64,000 nt of DNA from Variovorax sp. TBS-050B (GCF_029893635.1 NZ_JARXYR010000002.1:1401001-1465000), one strand, 5' to 3'. Shown: positions 39,471-49,318, counted from the first letter of the stretch. Notes: generated by a model not told the origin, from the letters alone. A program made the numbers and translations.

Positions 39471-40040
39471 TCACAGGGGTCTCGCCACCGTCACGGCTTG
39501 CCAGGGACCGGTCGACCGCCCGCTGGCCGCCGCCCAGTACCAGACTGAAGTGTCCGTGAAAGCCGTGCCTTCGGCATCGACTATGCGCTCGCAGACGCGG
39601 ATCTTTTGCGTGCTGTGCCGTTGCGCAACAAAACAGCGCCACAGCCGCTCTTCGGCATCGCGTTCGAGCCGCGCCTGTGCGATGCGCCAGCCGAGCGCGC
39701 GGTAGCAGTCGGCCGCGGGATGCAGCATGCGCGTGGGCCGGTCGACCGCACGCATCACGACCATCTGGCGGCCGTCGGTCATGCGGCCGATGGCGCCCGG
39801 GAAACGCTCGGCGAAGCGCTGCTCGACCTCGCCGAGCGCCATCGGCCGCAGCGGCGCGCCGTCCCACTCGCGCGGCCACTCGACGGCGGAGGCGGCCGCC
39901 ACCGGTACCGCCGGGGCCCGCAGCGCAGCCCCCGTGGACCACAGCAGGCAGGCCAGCATGGCCAGCGCGAAGGCCGCCTTGTGGCCGATGCGGTTGAGGA
40001 AATGGTTCGCGAACAGCGCTTCAAAGAACCGTGTCGACAT
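39471..40040 (-). CDS. EpsI-like exosortase-associated protein
   Basis: A 189-residue protein with an N-terminal membrane helix (AAFALAMLACLLWS) and a periplasmic domain like EpsI/DUF3485: MLHPAADCYRALGWRI holds the family's HxP..C...GW pattern, and SVWYWAAASG closes the fold. EpsI-type proteins accompany exosortases. The gene overlaps the exosortase gene by 20 bases and is seven bases from the transglycosylase gene, so all are probably in one operon. Confidence 0.78.
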   Translation of the reverse strand: MSTRFFEALFANHFLNRIGHKAAFALAMLACLLWSTGAALRAPAVPVAAASAVEWPREWDGAPLRPMALGEVEQRFAERFPGAIGRMTDGRQMVVMRAVDRPTRMLHPAADCYRALGWRIAQARLERDAEERLWRCFVAQRHSTQKIRVCERIVDAEGTAFTDTSVWYWAAASGRSTGPWQAVTVARPL

Positions 40041-40950
40041 GGCGGCCTCCTTCGGTGGTGATCAGGCCCGGGATCGACGGCTCGGCCGCCTCGGGACGGT
40101 GGCGCACGGGCGCCATCAGGCGCGCGATGCCCGCGCAGACGGCGGCCAGCACCAGCAGCCCGAGCGCCTGGTGCGCCCAGGGCGCGAGCGGCTGGCCCGC
40201 CCCTTCAAAAGCCACCAGCACGGCGTTGCGCAGCACGTTGCCCGCGAGCACCAGCAGCCCCACCAGCGGCAGCCGGCGCAGGAAGGCGCGGTCGCTGCGG
40301 CGCGCCCAGAGCGCCACCGCACAGGCCGTGAAATAGCCGAGCCAGACCATCTGCACGCCCGAGCAGGGCGTATCGACGATCACCAGCCGGCCGTCGACGA
40401 GCAGGCTGCTGCCTTCGCGCGCCACGCTGAAGCCCGGCGCCAGCAGCCAGCGGCTGGCCTCGGCCGTGAGCACGCGCAGCGGAAAGCCCGCATAGAACTG
40501 CAGCGACGACAACAGCGGCAGCGCCAGCACTGCGAGCCCCGCGACCGGCAGCGCGGCCACGCGCCGCGGCAGGAAGGCGAGCAGGCCGCAGGCGAGCGCC
40601 AGCACCGCCACCAGCCCCGCCGCGAGCGGCGGCAGCGCAGGCAGCGCGCCCAGGCCCGTGCGCAGCAGCGTCGCAAGCACCGTGCCGCCGCCGGCGAGCG
40701 CGAGCCAGCCCAGCCGCGGCGCGGCGCGCAGCTCGCGCCGGCAGTGCCAGGCGAGCAGCGCCAGCGCGGCGAGCGCCAGCAGGCCCAGCGGATCGTCGGA
40801 ACCGTCGCGCATGCGCCGCACCATCCAGGCCCAGGTGGGCGCGAGCGCGGCGAACTGCAGCGCGAGCCAGCCGGCCGCCGGTGCGCGGTCGATGTGGATG
40901 CCCCAATCCACCAAGCGCGGATGGCGGTGGGCGAGCGTGGCCAGGGCCAT
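40021..40950 (-). CDS. Exosortase/archaeosortase family transpeptidase
   Basis: A 309-residue membrane protein with about eight helices. The exosortase active-site set is complete: Cys in TPCSGVQMVW (about residue 195), Arg in GNVLRNAVLVAFE (about residue 240) and His in PWAHQALG. Exosortases cleave PEP-CTERM tails and may transfer the substrate to another molecule. Its context, one VIT-domain substrate and an EpsI-like partner, matches the small single-target exosortase systems (XrtQ-like by my recollection of the nomenclature; not verified). Confidence 0.88.
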   Translation of the reverse strand: MALATLAHRHPRLVDWGIHIDRAPAAGWLALQFAALAPTWAWMVRRMRDGSDDPLGLLALAALALLAWHCRRELRAAPRLGWLALAGGGTVLATLLRTGLGALPALPPLAAGLVAVLALACGLLAFLPRRVAALPVAGLAVLALPLLSSLQFYAGFPLRVLTAEASRWLLAPGFSVAREGSSLLVDGRLVIVDTPCSGVQMVWLGYFTACAVALWARRSDRAFLRRLPLVGLLVLAGNVLRNAVLVAFEGAGQPLAPWAHQALGLLVLAAVCAGIARLMAPVRHRPEAAEPSIPGLITTEGGRHVDTVL

Positions 40951-40991
40951 GGGATTCTTCTCCTTGGTTCTGTGGGTCGAGGGCGTGCCGC

Positions 40992-43049
40992 TCACGCGGT
41001 GAAGCGGCGCGGATCGTTGCGGCGCGCACGGCGGCGCAGCATCGCGAGCATCGACAGCACCACGGCGATCGCGCCCAGCGTCTCGGGCTCGGGCGTGCTC
41101 GGCACCTCGGCGCCGAGCGCCAGCTCGCTCACGCCCTGCGGCAGCGGCTGGTTCACGTCCACGCTGTTCTGCGGCGCGGCATTGCGCACCACCTGGTCCA
41201 CCGCGATGAAGCTGGTGTACTGCGTGAGCAGGCTGTACTTGAGGCCGAGCTCGGTGATGCGCTCCTTGAAGGCGGTGCCGCCCTCGAGCGCTTCCTGGTC
41301 ACTCAGGCTCTGGATGCGGTGGCGCGCCCACAGCGTGCGCAGCGCGGCGGTGTCCTGGCGCATGCGCGGCTCGATCTTCAGTTCGCGGCGGTAGGGGCCT
41401 TCGGGGCCGCGGCCTTCGACGATCACGCGCCCGCGCGCCTCGCCGCGCCACTTGCCGAACACGATCACCGGCCGTTCGCCGAGCACGTCGGGCAGGGCCT
41501 CGGGCTCCACGTCGTACACATCGAGTCCGCCGAAGCTGAGCTTCACGTTGGTGAGCACCGGCGACTCCACCATGCGGCGGAAGCGCGCGGCCTGCTCGGG
41601 CGCCTGCACCGGGTCGGTGATGATGAAGGGCTCGCCCATGCCGGCGCGCGCGATGCCTTCCATGAGGCTGCGGTTCACCGACGAACCGATGCCGAAGGCG
41701 AACACGTTGGCCTTCGACAGGTTCCTGCGCACGAGCTCAAAGGCTTCGCGCTCCACCGTCACGTAGCCGTCGGTCACCAGCACCACGGTGCGCGAGACGT
41801 TCTCCTCCTTCGGCTCCGCATACACGCGCTTGAGCGCGGGAATCAGCTCGGTGCTGCCCGAGCCGCCGTAGTTCTGGATGGTGGCGAGCGCCTGCGCGAT
41901 GTTGGCGCGCGTGGCCGGCACCGACTTGGGCGAGAGCATCTTGTTGCTGCCCGAGAACAGCAGCACGTTGAAGGTGTCGCTCGGCCGCAGGCCGCCGATC
42001 AGGCGCTCGAGCACGGTCTTGGCGGTGTCGAGCGGAAAGCCGTGCATCGAGCCCGAGATGTCGACCACGAAGATGTAGTCGCGCGGCGAGATGGCGCTCG
42101 CGGCCACGGCCTTGGGCGGCTCGACCATGGCGAGGAAGAAGTTCTCGCTGCCGCCGTCCGGACCCTGGCCCTTGTAGAGCATCAGGCCCGATTCGATCTT
42201 CTCGCCCGCGAGCCGGTAGTCGAGCACGAAGTCGCGGTTGTCGGCGGGGCGGCCGTCGGCCACCAGCGCGACCTCGGCATGGCGGTCCTCGTCGCTCTTC
42301 TTCACCTCGATGGCATGGGTGGCCGAGCGCACTTCCTTCAACCCCATCGGCGTCTCGATGCTGGCGCGAAGGCTGAAGCCGGTCGCGGGCGCCACGCCCG
42401 CGCGCAGCGTGGGCTGCGCCACCCACCGGGCCTGGGCGTTCTCCGACTGCGGGCTGTTGTAGCGCGGACCGACCACGGTGGGAAACACGAAGGCGTAGTT
42501 GCCCGACTGCGGCACCAGCAGCTCGGTGTAGCGCAGTTCCACCTTCACCTCGTCGCCGGGCAGGATGTTGGCGACGTTCATCTGGAACACGTTCGGCAGG
42601 TGCTGCTCGAGCAGCGCGGCGGTCTTGCCTTCCTTCTTCGCGCTGTCGTACTCGATCTGCGCCTGCTGCTTCTCGCGGATCTGCGCGGTGATCAGCCGGT
42701 CGGCCAGCCGCACGTTGAGTCCGCTGACCGCGGCCTTGGTCGAACCCGGAAAGACGTACTTCGCCTCGATCGCGCGCTGGCCTTCGTTGCGGTAGGTCTG
42801 CGTCACGGTCACGTCGGCGATGACGCCGGAGATCTTCACCGCCACCTCGGTGTCCTTGAGCGGCAGGCGGTCGACCGCGGGGTCGTCGCTCTTGACGAAG
42901 AAATACGGGCTCTCGGTCTTCAGCCGCGGCCCGGGCGCTTCCTGCGCATGCACCGGGTTCAGGCTGAGCGCGACGAAGCCGGCGGTGGCCAGGCTCACGG
43001 TGGCGAGCCAGAGCCAGCGGCCGGGACGGGTGGGGGTGTGGGCTTCCAT
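40992..43049 (-). CDS. VIT/VWA-domain protein with PEP-CTERM-type sorting signal
   Basis: A 685-residue exported protein: signal peptide (WLATVSLATAGFVALSLNPVHAQ), a VIT (inter-alpha-trypsin) domain (about residues 55-180), a VWA domain (about 320-490) with an intact MIDAS start DISGS (about residue 328), then a C-terminal tail with PEPETLG (from residue ~653), a hydrophobic helix and an Arg-rich end (RRRARRN). That tail is a PEP-CTERM-type signal for the adjacent exosortase, 42 bases downstream. It may bind metal-dependent partners at the cell surface. An in-frame ATG at 43091 is also possible; I prefer 43049 by signal-peptide shape. Confidence 0.9.
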   Translation of the reverse strand: MEAHTPTRPGRWLWLATVSLATAGFVALSLNPVHAQEAPGPRLKTESPYFFVKSDDPAVDRLPLKDTEVAVKISGVIADVTVTQTYRNEGQRAIEAKYVFPGSTKAAVSGLNVRLADRLITAQIREKQQAQIEYDSAKKEGKTAALLEQHLPNVFQMNVANILPGDEVKVELRYTELLVPQSGNYAFVFPTVVGPRYNSPQSENAQARWVAQPTLRAGVAPATGFSLRASIETPMGLKEVRSATHAIEVKKSDEDRHAEVALVADGRPADNRDFVLDYRLAGEKIESGLMLYKGQGPDGGSENFFLAMVEPPKAVAASAISPRDYIFVVDISGSMHGFPLDTAKTVLERLIGGLRPSDTFNVLLFSGSNKMLSPKSVPATRANIAQALATIQNYGGSGSTELIPALKRVYAEPKEENVSRTVVLVTDGYVTVEREAFELVRRNLSKANVFAFGIGSSVNRSLMEGIARAGMGEPFIITDPVQAPEQAARFRRMVESPVLTNVKLSFGGLDVYDVEPEALPDVLGERPVIVFGKWRGEARGRVIVEGRGPEGPYRRELKIEPRMRQDTAALRTLWARHRIQSLSDQEALEGGTAFKERITELGLKYSLLTQYTSFIAVDQVVRNAAPQNSVDVNQPLPQGVSELALGAEVPSTPEPETLGAIAVVLSMLAMLRRRARRNDPRRFTA

Positions 43050-43156
43050 GGCGGTGGTGTGGGTGTCCGTGCGAACTTGCACGGCCGCCACTGTCGGCGC
43101 GGCCCGAGAAGGCAGTTGGAAGACTTCTTGAAGTCCGCGGCGCGCGATGCAGCCTT

Positions 43157-43172
43157 GTGTGAAGTCCGTGTG
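43157..43172. promoter_or_regulatory. cre-tag (CreB binding site) upstream of creD
   Basis: GTGAA-N6-GTGAA (43157-43172), which on the other strand is TTCAC-N6-TTCAC, the known CreB/BlrA binding pattern. It lies 92 bases upstream of the creD start. A second degenerate copy, TTCAC-N6-TTCGG, is at 43191-43206. The site also lies within the start region of the divergent VIT/VWA gene, which could share control. Confidence 0.85.
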
Positions 43173-43263
43173 AAGTCCGCCGGCGTCGGGCCTTCACACG
43201 GACTTCGGACCGCGCCGCGAGCATCGCCGCTCCACACACACACATACGCCGAGGAGAAAGACG

Positions 43264-44698
43264 ATGTCGCAAATGCTGAAGGCCCTGCAGGGGTCGATGC
43301 TCACCAAGGTCGCGGGGCTGCTGCTGCTCACGCTGCTGCTGTGCATTCCGCTCGCGGAGATCGATTCGATCAACCGCGAACGCGGGCGCAGCCAGCGCGA
43401 GGCCGCGGCCGAACTCGCCGCCACCTACGCGGGCCCCCAGACCGTGGTGGGCCCGCTGCTGCTGGTGCCGTACGTCGAGCGCTGGCTGGAGCACGGTGCG
43501 CGACGCGAAGGGCAAGGTGACCGGCCAGGAGCCGCGCAGCAAGGAGATGGCGCACGTGGTGTTTCCCGACAAGCTGCACATCGACGGTTCGATGGCGCCG
43601 CAGGAGCGCTACCGCGGCATCTTCCGGATTCCGTTCTACACGCTCGACGCCACGCTCGGCGGCGGCTTCACCGCCTTCGATCCGGCCTCGGTCTCGCACA
43701 GCGAAGCCGATTCGAGGATCGAGTTCAAGGCGCCGTTCGTCATCTTCAGCGTGAGCGACCTGCGCGGCATCGACGGCTCGCCGACCATCGCCATGGCCGG
43801 CGAGGCGCTGCGCTTCCGGCAGCGCGTGCCCGGCATCGCGGACGACGCGGCGCTCGCCGGCGGCATCCATGCGCCGCTCTCGGGCGCGGCGCTCGCGGCG
43901 TGGAACGCCAGGCAGCCGATCGCATTCGAGATGAAGCTCGGCCTCGTCGGGCAGGACACGCTCTCGATGGTGCCGATCGCCGAGCAGACCACCGCGCACC
44001 TGCGCTCGCCCTGGGCGCATCCGAGCTTCGGCGGCCGCTTCCTCGCCACGCAGCGCGAGGTGACGCCGCAGGGCTTCGATGCGCACTGGCGCGTCTCGTC
44101 GCTCGTGACCTCGGCGCGCGAGCAGGTGCGCACGGCGCTCGGCGGCGGCACGCGGCAGCAGCCGCTGGTGCTGCAGAGCTTCGACGTCTCGCTCGCGCAG
44201 CCGGTCAACGTGTATTCGATGAGCACGCGCGCGGGCAAGTACGGTGCGCTCTTCATCGGCCTGGTGATCATGGCGGCCTTCATGTTCGAGCTGTTCCGCC
44301 GCCAGCGCATGCATCCGGTGCAGTACGGCCTGGTCGGCCTGTCGATCGCGCTCTTCTTCCTGCTGCTGCTCGCACTGTCGGAAAAGCTCGCGTTCTGGAT
44401 CGCCTACGGCGCCGCGGCGGGCGCGAGCGTGCTGCTGCTGGCTGTCTATTTCAGCGCCGTGCTGCGCAGCTGGAAACGCGGCGCGGGCTTCGCCGCCTAT
44501 GTCGCGGTACTCTATGGCGCGCTCTACGGCCTGCTGGCCTCGGAAAGCAATGCATTGCTGCTCGGTGCCCTGCTGACATTCGGCATGCTCGCGGCGCTGA
44601 TGCTCGCGACCCGCAAGGTCGACTGGTACGCGCTGGGCGGCGGGAACCGCGAGGCCGGCGAGCCGGTCTCACCGGCTGCGGCCGGCGCGGCGGTGTAA
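43264..44698 (+). pseudogene. creD: Inner-membrane protein CreD, frameshifted
   Basis: Two frames together make a full-length CreD (~477 residues). The first part, from ATG at 43264, gives one membrane helix (VAGLLLLTLLLCIPLAEID), RSQREAAAELAATYAGPQTVVGPLL and VERWLE, then derails. The other frame continues from VRDAKGKVTGQEPRSKEMAHVVFPD to five or six C-terminal helices and TAA at 44696. The switch is near 43490-43497 (bases GAGCACGGTG); removing one base restores a CreD-like reading. It is the classical CreBC target, and its loss or gain alters beta-lactam and envelope-stress responses. mrcA follows 48 bases later. Confidence 0.85.
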
Positions 44699-44746
44699 CC
44701 GATGCTACCGAGTGTTTTTCTTCTTACCTGCTGATCTGATCTCCTC

Positions 44747-47143
44747 ATGGACGAACCCTCTCCTTCCACCGACACCCCCGGCGCGCAGCGCGCGCTGCGG
44801 CTGCGGCGCATCGCACGGTGGAGCGCCATCGCGGCGGGCTGCGGCGCGCTGGTGCTGCTGGTGGCCGCCACGGTCACCGTGGCCGTCATCTACCCGCGCC
44901 TGCCCGACATTTCCGAACTCGCCGACTACCGGCCCAAGCTGCCGCTGCGCGTGTACACGGCCGAAGGCACGCTGATCGGCGAGTTCGGCGAGGAGCGGCG
45001 CACGCTCACGCCCTTCGCGAGCATTCCGAAGGTCATGAAGGACGCGGTGCTCGCGGTGGAGGACGCGCGCTTCTACGAGCACGGCGGCGTCGACTACAAG
45101 GGCTTCCTGCGCGCGGCGGTGGCGAGCCTGAAGGGCGGGCGCAAGCAGGGCGCCTCGACCATCACGATGCAGGTGGCGCGCAACGTCTACCTGAGTTCGG
45201 AGCGCACGCTGAGCCGCAAGACCTACGAGATCCTGCTCGCGCTGCGGCTCGAGCAGCAGCTCACGAAGGACCAGATCCTCGAGATCTACCTGAACCAGAT
45301 CTACCTCGGCAACCGCGCCTACGGTTTCGCGGCCGCGTCGGAGGCCTACTTCGGCAAGCCGCTCGCCAGCATCACGACCGCCGAGGCCGCGATGCTCGCC
45401 GGGCTGCCCAAGGCGCCGGGCGCGAACAACCCGGTGGCCAATCCGCGGCGCGCGCGTGCGCGCCAGCTCTACGTGATCGACCGCATGCAGGAGACCGGCT
45501 TCATCACCGCCGAGCAGGCCGCCGCCGCCAAGAAGGAAGAACTGCATCTGCGCGACGCGGCCGACCCGGACCGCCTGCATGCCGAGTACGTGGCCGAGAC
45601 GGTGCGGCAGATGATGTACGCGCAGTACGGCGAGAGCATCTACACCAGCGGCATGAAGGTCTACACCTCGCTGGTCGCGGCCGACCAGGCCGCGGCGTAT
45701 AAGGCGCTGCGCAAGGGCATCATGGACTACGAGCGGCGCCAGCCCTACCGCGGGCCCGAGAAGTTCGTCGACCTGCCCGACGATCCGAAGGAGCTCGACG
45801 ACGCCGTGGACGATGCGCTCGCCGAACACCCCGACAACGGCGACGTGATGGCCGCGGTGGTGCTGCAGGCCGGTCCGAAGGAGATCGAGGCGGTGCGCGC
45901 CAACGGCGAGGCCGTGCAGATCACGGGCGAAGGCTTGCGGCCCGCGCAGTCTGGACTGGCCGCGAAGGCACCGCCGAACATCAAGATCCGCCGCGGCGCG
46001 GTGATCCGCGTGGCGCGCACGCCGAAGAACACCTGGGAGATCACGCAGCTGCCCGAGGTGGAAGGCGCCTTCATCGCGATGGACCCGCGCACCGGCGCGA
46101 TCAAGTCGCTGGTCGGCGGCTTCGACTACGGCAAGAACAAGTTCAACCACGTCACGCAGGCCTGGCGCCAGCCGGGCTCGAGCTTCAAGCCCTTCATCTA
46201 CTCGGCCGCGCTGGAGAAGGGCTTCACGCCCGCCACCATCGTGAACGACGCGCCGCTTCATTTCGACGCCGGCACCAACGGCGGCCAGGCCTGGGACCCG
46301 AAGAATTTCGACGGCGGCTTCGAAGGCCCGATGCCGCTGCGCACCGCGCTGATGAAGTCGAAGAACCTGGTGACCATCCGCATCCTGCAGTCCATCGGCA
46401 CCGGCTATGCGCAGGACTGGATCACCAGGTTCGGCTTCGACAAGGACAAGCACCCGGCCTACCTGCCGATGGCGCTCGGCGCCGGCTCGGTCACGCCGAT
46501 GCAGATGGCGACCGCCTACTCGGTGTTCGCGAACGGCGGCTACCGCGTCAATCCGTACCTGGTCACGCGCATCACCGACCTGCGCGACAAGGTGCTGCTC
46601 GAGACCGATCCGCCGGTGCTCGACGAGAGCCGCCGCGCGATCCCGCAGCGCAACGCCTTCATCATGGATTCGCTGCTGCAGAGCGTGGTGCGCGGCGGCA
46701 CCGCGGCGCGTGCGCACCAGGCGCTAAAGCGCGACGACCTCTACGGCAAGACCGGCACCACCAACGATTCCTTCGACACCTGGTTCGCTGGCTTCCAGCC
46801 CACGACCGTGGGCATCGCCTGGATCGGCTACGACACGCCGCGCCAGCTCGGCGTGCGCGGCGAGACCGGCGGCAGCCTGAGCCTGCCGATCTGGATCGGC
46901 TACATGCAGTCGGCGCTCAAGGGCGTGCCGGTGGCGCAGCTGCCCGAGCCGCCGGGCGTGGTCAACATCGACGGCGAATGGTATTTCGACGAGTTCACGC
47001 CGGGGCACAACATCGCGAGCCTGGGCGTCGAGCCCGTCGAGGTGCAGCAGCCGCAGGAGCAGCAGCCACCGCAGGAACTGGTGCCGCTCGGCCCGCCGCC
47101 GCAGCCGGAAGAGCGCAACCGCATCCTCGATTTCTTCCGGTAA
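44747..47143 (+). CDS. mrcA: Penicillin-binding protein 1A
   Basis: A 798-residue class A bifunctional PBP. It has an N-terminal membrane helix, a GT51 domain with AVEDARFYEHGGVDYKG and KQGASTITMQVARNVYL, an OB-like insert, then a transpeptidase domain with the Ser-x-x-Lys in PGSSFKPFIYS, SxN in MKSKNLVT and KTG in LYGKTGTTNDS. It polymerises and cross-links peptidoglycan. It is 48 bases behind creD on the same strand, so it may be driven by the same cre-tag promoter, which would tie PBP1A level to CreBC signalling. Confidence 0.96.
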   Translation: MDEPSPSTDTPGAQRALRLRRIARWSAIAAGCGALVLLVAATVTVAVIYPRLPDISELADYRPKLPLRVYTAEGTLIGEFGEERRTLTPFASIPKVMKDAVLAVEDARFYEHGGVDYKGFLRAAVASLKGGRKQGASTITMQVARNVYLSSERTLSRKTYEILLALRLEQQLTKDQILEIYLNQIYLGNRAYGFAAASEAYFGKPLASITTAEAAMLAGLPKAPGANNPVANPRRARARQLYVIDRMQETGFITAEQAAAAKKEELHLRDAADPDRLHAEYVAETVRQMMYAQYGESIYTSGMKVYTSLVAADQAAAYKALRKGIMDYERRQPYRGPEKFVDLPDDPKELDDAVDDALAEHPDNGDVMAAVVLQAGPKEIEAVRANGEAVQITGEGLRPAQSGLAAKAPPNIKIRRGAVIRVARTPKNTWEITQLPEVEGAFIAMDPRTGAIKSLVGGFDYGKNKFNHVTQAWRQPGSSFKPFIYSAALEKGFTPATIVNDAPLHFDAGTNGGQAWDPKNFDGGFEGPMPLRTALMKSKNLVTIRILQSIGTGYAQDWITRFGFDKDKHPAYLPMALGAGSVTPMQMATAYSVFANGGYRVNPYLVTRITDLRDKVLLETDPPVLDESRRAIPQRNAFIMDSLLQSVVRGGTAARAHQALKRDDLYGKTGTTNDSFDTWFAGFQPTTVGIAWIGYDTPRQLGVRGETGGSLSLPIWIGYMQSALKGVPVAQLPEPPGVVNIDGEWYFDEFTPGHNIASLGVEPVEVQQPQEQQPPQELVPLGPPPQPEERNRILDFFR

Positions 47144-47235
47144 CAGGCCGCGGCGCGGGCGGCCGGATGGCGCCGCGCCGGGTCTCTACACTCGGCGCAG
47201 TCCATTCCGTTCGTTCCGCCTCTCATCCCCGCTTC

Positions 47236-47841
47236 ATGGAAATCCTCACCCTGGTGGCGCTGATCGCCATCGGCGCCTACCTGCTCAAGTCCCACGAGCA
47301 GCGCAAGCGCATCGTGCTGCTCGCCGGCCATCTCGGCAACCACCAGATCGAAAGGCTGATGGAGACGCTCACCGAAGGCTACCTGCGCTGCCTCGGCGAG
47401 GACGACCCGGCGCGCCGCGAGCAGATCTGGCGCATGCTCGACGCCACCGAGGAAAAGCTCTCGGCCGAATTCGACAGCTTCGTGGCCGGCTTCGCGCGCG
47501 TCGACGGTGCGCAGACGCGCGTGAGCAAGCTGCCGATCGCGCTTCCCTTCGCGGACCGGCTGTGGCCGGGCGCCACCTTCGACCTGCGCGACGCGCTGGC
47601 CATCCATGCGCGCGGCATCGCCGAGACCATGCGCAACGAAGCCGGCCGCACGCCCAAGAGCAAGGCCTACACCATGTCGGCCGAGCTGTTCCTGATGCAG
47701 CACACCTGCCACTGGTTCTGCAAGTCGAAGGCGGTGGCCTCGGCGCGCATGCTGGCGCGGCACCAGACCTCGTACGAGCAGTTGCTCGGCGCCGTGAGCC
47801 CGGCGACGCGGCGGGCCTATGGCGCGCTGACCGGCCAGTGA
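47236..47841 (+). CDS. Hypothetical protein with N-terminal membrane helix
   Basis: A 201-residue protein: a short membrane helix at the start (ILTLVALIAIGAYLLK), then a charged, mostly helical part (ERLMETLTEGYLRCLGEDDPARREQIW) with AELFLMQHTCHWFCKSKA near the end. The last has two Cys and two His, but no known metal-site spacing. It matches nothing I recognise. It lies 92 bases behind mrcA and may be part of the same transcript. Confidence 0.65.
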   Translation: MEILTLVALIAIGAYLLKSHEQRKRIVLLAGHLGNHQIERLMETLTEGYLRCLGEDDPARREQIWRMLDATEEKLSAEFDSFVAGFARVDGAQTRVSKLPIALPFADRLWPGATFDLRDALAIHARGIAETMRNEAGRTPKSKAYTMSAELFLMQHTCHWFCKSKAVASARMLARHQTSYEQLLGAVSPATRRAYGALTGQ

Positions 47842-47876
47842 GCGGCGCCTGAACCACGGCTGCCGCGCCGGCGCCT

Positions 47877-49316
47877 TCAGTGGTGCGGCGCGAGCGGCAA
47901 CGTGAGGGTCGCGACGGCGCCGCCGCGCGCCGCGTTGCCGAGCTCGATGCGCCCGCGGTGCAGCGCGGCGATCTCCTTCACGAAGGCAAGCCCGAGGCCG
48001 GTGCTCTTCTTCTGGCTGTGCGGCCGCGCGAGCGAATAGAACTTCTGGAACACCTTCTCCTGCGCGTAGTCGGGAATGCCCGGCCCGCGGTCGCGCACGG
48101 TCACGCGCGCCAGCCTGGAGGTGGCTTCCAGCGTCAGCAGCACCTCGCTGTCGGGCGGCGAGAAATCGATCGCGTTGTCCAGCAGGTTGCTGATCGCGCG
48201 GCGCAGCAGGAAGGGGTCGCCCTCGGTGCCGGCATCGGCGCGGATGTTCGTGCGCACGCGGATGTTGCGCTTGGCCGCGGCGGCCTCGGCACTGGCCGCG
48301 ATGTCGGCGATCAGCGGTCCGAGCGCCACCGGCTCGGTGCGGTCGAGCCCGCGCCGCGTCTCGAGCGCGGTGAGCTCCATCATGCGGTCGACGATCTCCT
48401 GGATGCGCTGCGTCTCGCGCTCGATGTTCTTCAGGAAATGCTCGCGCTCCGCATGCGGCATCGAGGGCTCCTGCAGCAGCTCGGCCGCGCCGCGGATCGC
48501 CGACAGCGGGCTCTTCACCTCGTGCGTGAAGGTCTGCACGTAGTCGGCCACGTAGTTGCGCCCGGTCAGCGTGTCGCGCATCTCGCTGAAGCCTGTGCGC
48601 ACCGCATCGACGGCACGGCGCGCCATGCGCGCGAGGCTCAGGCTGCGCTGCGCGCGCACCCAGGTCCAGTAGTCGGAAATCAGTCCGAAGGGCCGCACCA
48701 GCCAGACCGAGACGATCACCGCGAGCAGCAGCAGCGCGAGGCCGGAGCCCACGCCCACCCAGAGGGTGCGGGCGCGCGCATCCTCGACGAACTGGCCGAA
48801 GCTCTGCACCGGCTTGCCCACGCTGACCATGCCGACGATCTCGTTGTTCCAGCGGATCGGCGCGCCCACGTACATCACCGAGGTGCGCGGATCGTCCTCG
48901 ACGTCGCGCGTGGTGCGCGCGCCGTACAGGCCGGCCAGCGTGCGCCGCACGTCGCTCCACTGCGAATAGTCGGCGCCGAGGTGCCTGCCGAGCGAATCGA
49001 ACATCACGCGCCCGCTGCGGTCGGTGACGTAGACGCGCAGCTCGACGCGGTTCTTGTGCAGGTTGTAGATCTGCGCCGAGAACTCGCGTCCGTAGACGCT
49101 GCGGAACAGCGGCTCGAGCCGCGCGGCGTTGATCGCGCCCGCGATCACGTCCTGCTCGACCAGGCTCGCGAGCAGCTGCGAGGTCTCGACCAGCGATTCC
49201 TCGGCCGATTCGCGGTAGCGCGGATCGATGTCGGAGACCACGCGGTGCAGCAGAAATGCGATGCCGGCCGTGTAGATCAGCAGGATGCCGATGAATATCC
49301 GCGTGCGCCGGGTCAT
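47877..49316 (-). CDS. creC: Sensor histidine kinase CreC
   Basis: A 479-residue two-helix sensor kinase with a periplasmic domain (about residues 30-185, with FSAQIYNLHKNRVELRVYVTD and DPRTSVMYVGAPI), a HisKA domain with the phospho-acceptor His in TFTHEVKSPLSAIRGAAELL, and a HATPase domain (NLLDNAIDFSP, DRGPGIPDYAQEKVFQKFYS, STGLGLAFVKEIA). Similarity to E. coli CreC extends over the whole length, including VMYV.API and the NY..QYV..HE(L/V)KSPL region. It is separated from creB by a 184-base repeat-filled gap. Confidence 0.9.
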   Translation of the reverse strand: MTRRTRIFIGILLIYTAGIAFLLHRVVSDIDPRYRESAEESLVETSQLLASLVEQDVIAGAINAARLEPLFRSVYGREFSAQIYNLHKNRVELRVYVTDRSGRVMFDSLGRHLGADYSQWSDVRRTLAGLYGARTTRDVEDDPRTSVMYVGAPIRWNNEIVGMVSVGKPVQSFGQFVEDARARTLWVGVGSGLALLLLAVIVSVWLVRPFGLISDYWTWVRAQRSLSLARMARRAVDAVRTGFSEMRDTLTGRNYVADYVQTFTHEVKSPLSAIRGAAELLQEPSMPHAEREHFLKNIERETQRIQEIVDRMMELTALETRRGLDRTEPVALGPLIADIAASAEAAAAKRNIRVRTNIRADAGTEGDPFLLRRAISNLLDNAIDFSPPDSEVLLTLEATSRLARVTVRDRGPGIPDYAQEKVFQKFYSLARPHSQKKSTGLGLAFVKEIAALHRGRIELGNAARGGAVATLTLPLAPHH

Positions 49317-49318
49317 CT

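Noticed and set aside
43264..44739. A single 491-residue product from 43264.
   Set aside because: After about residue 77 the frame leaves CreD and becomes Arg/Ala-rich out-of-frame sequence; the other frame carries the CreD continuation, so it is treated as one frameshifted creD gene.
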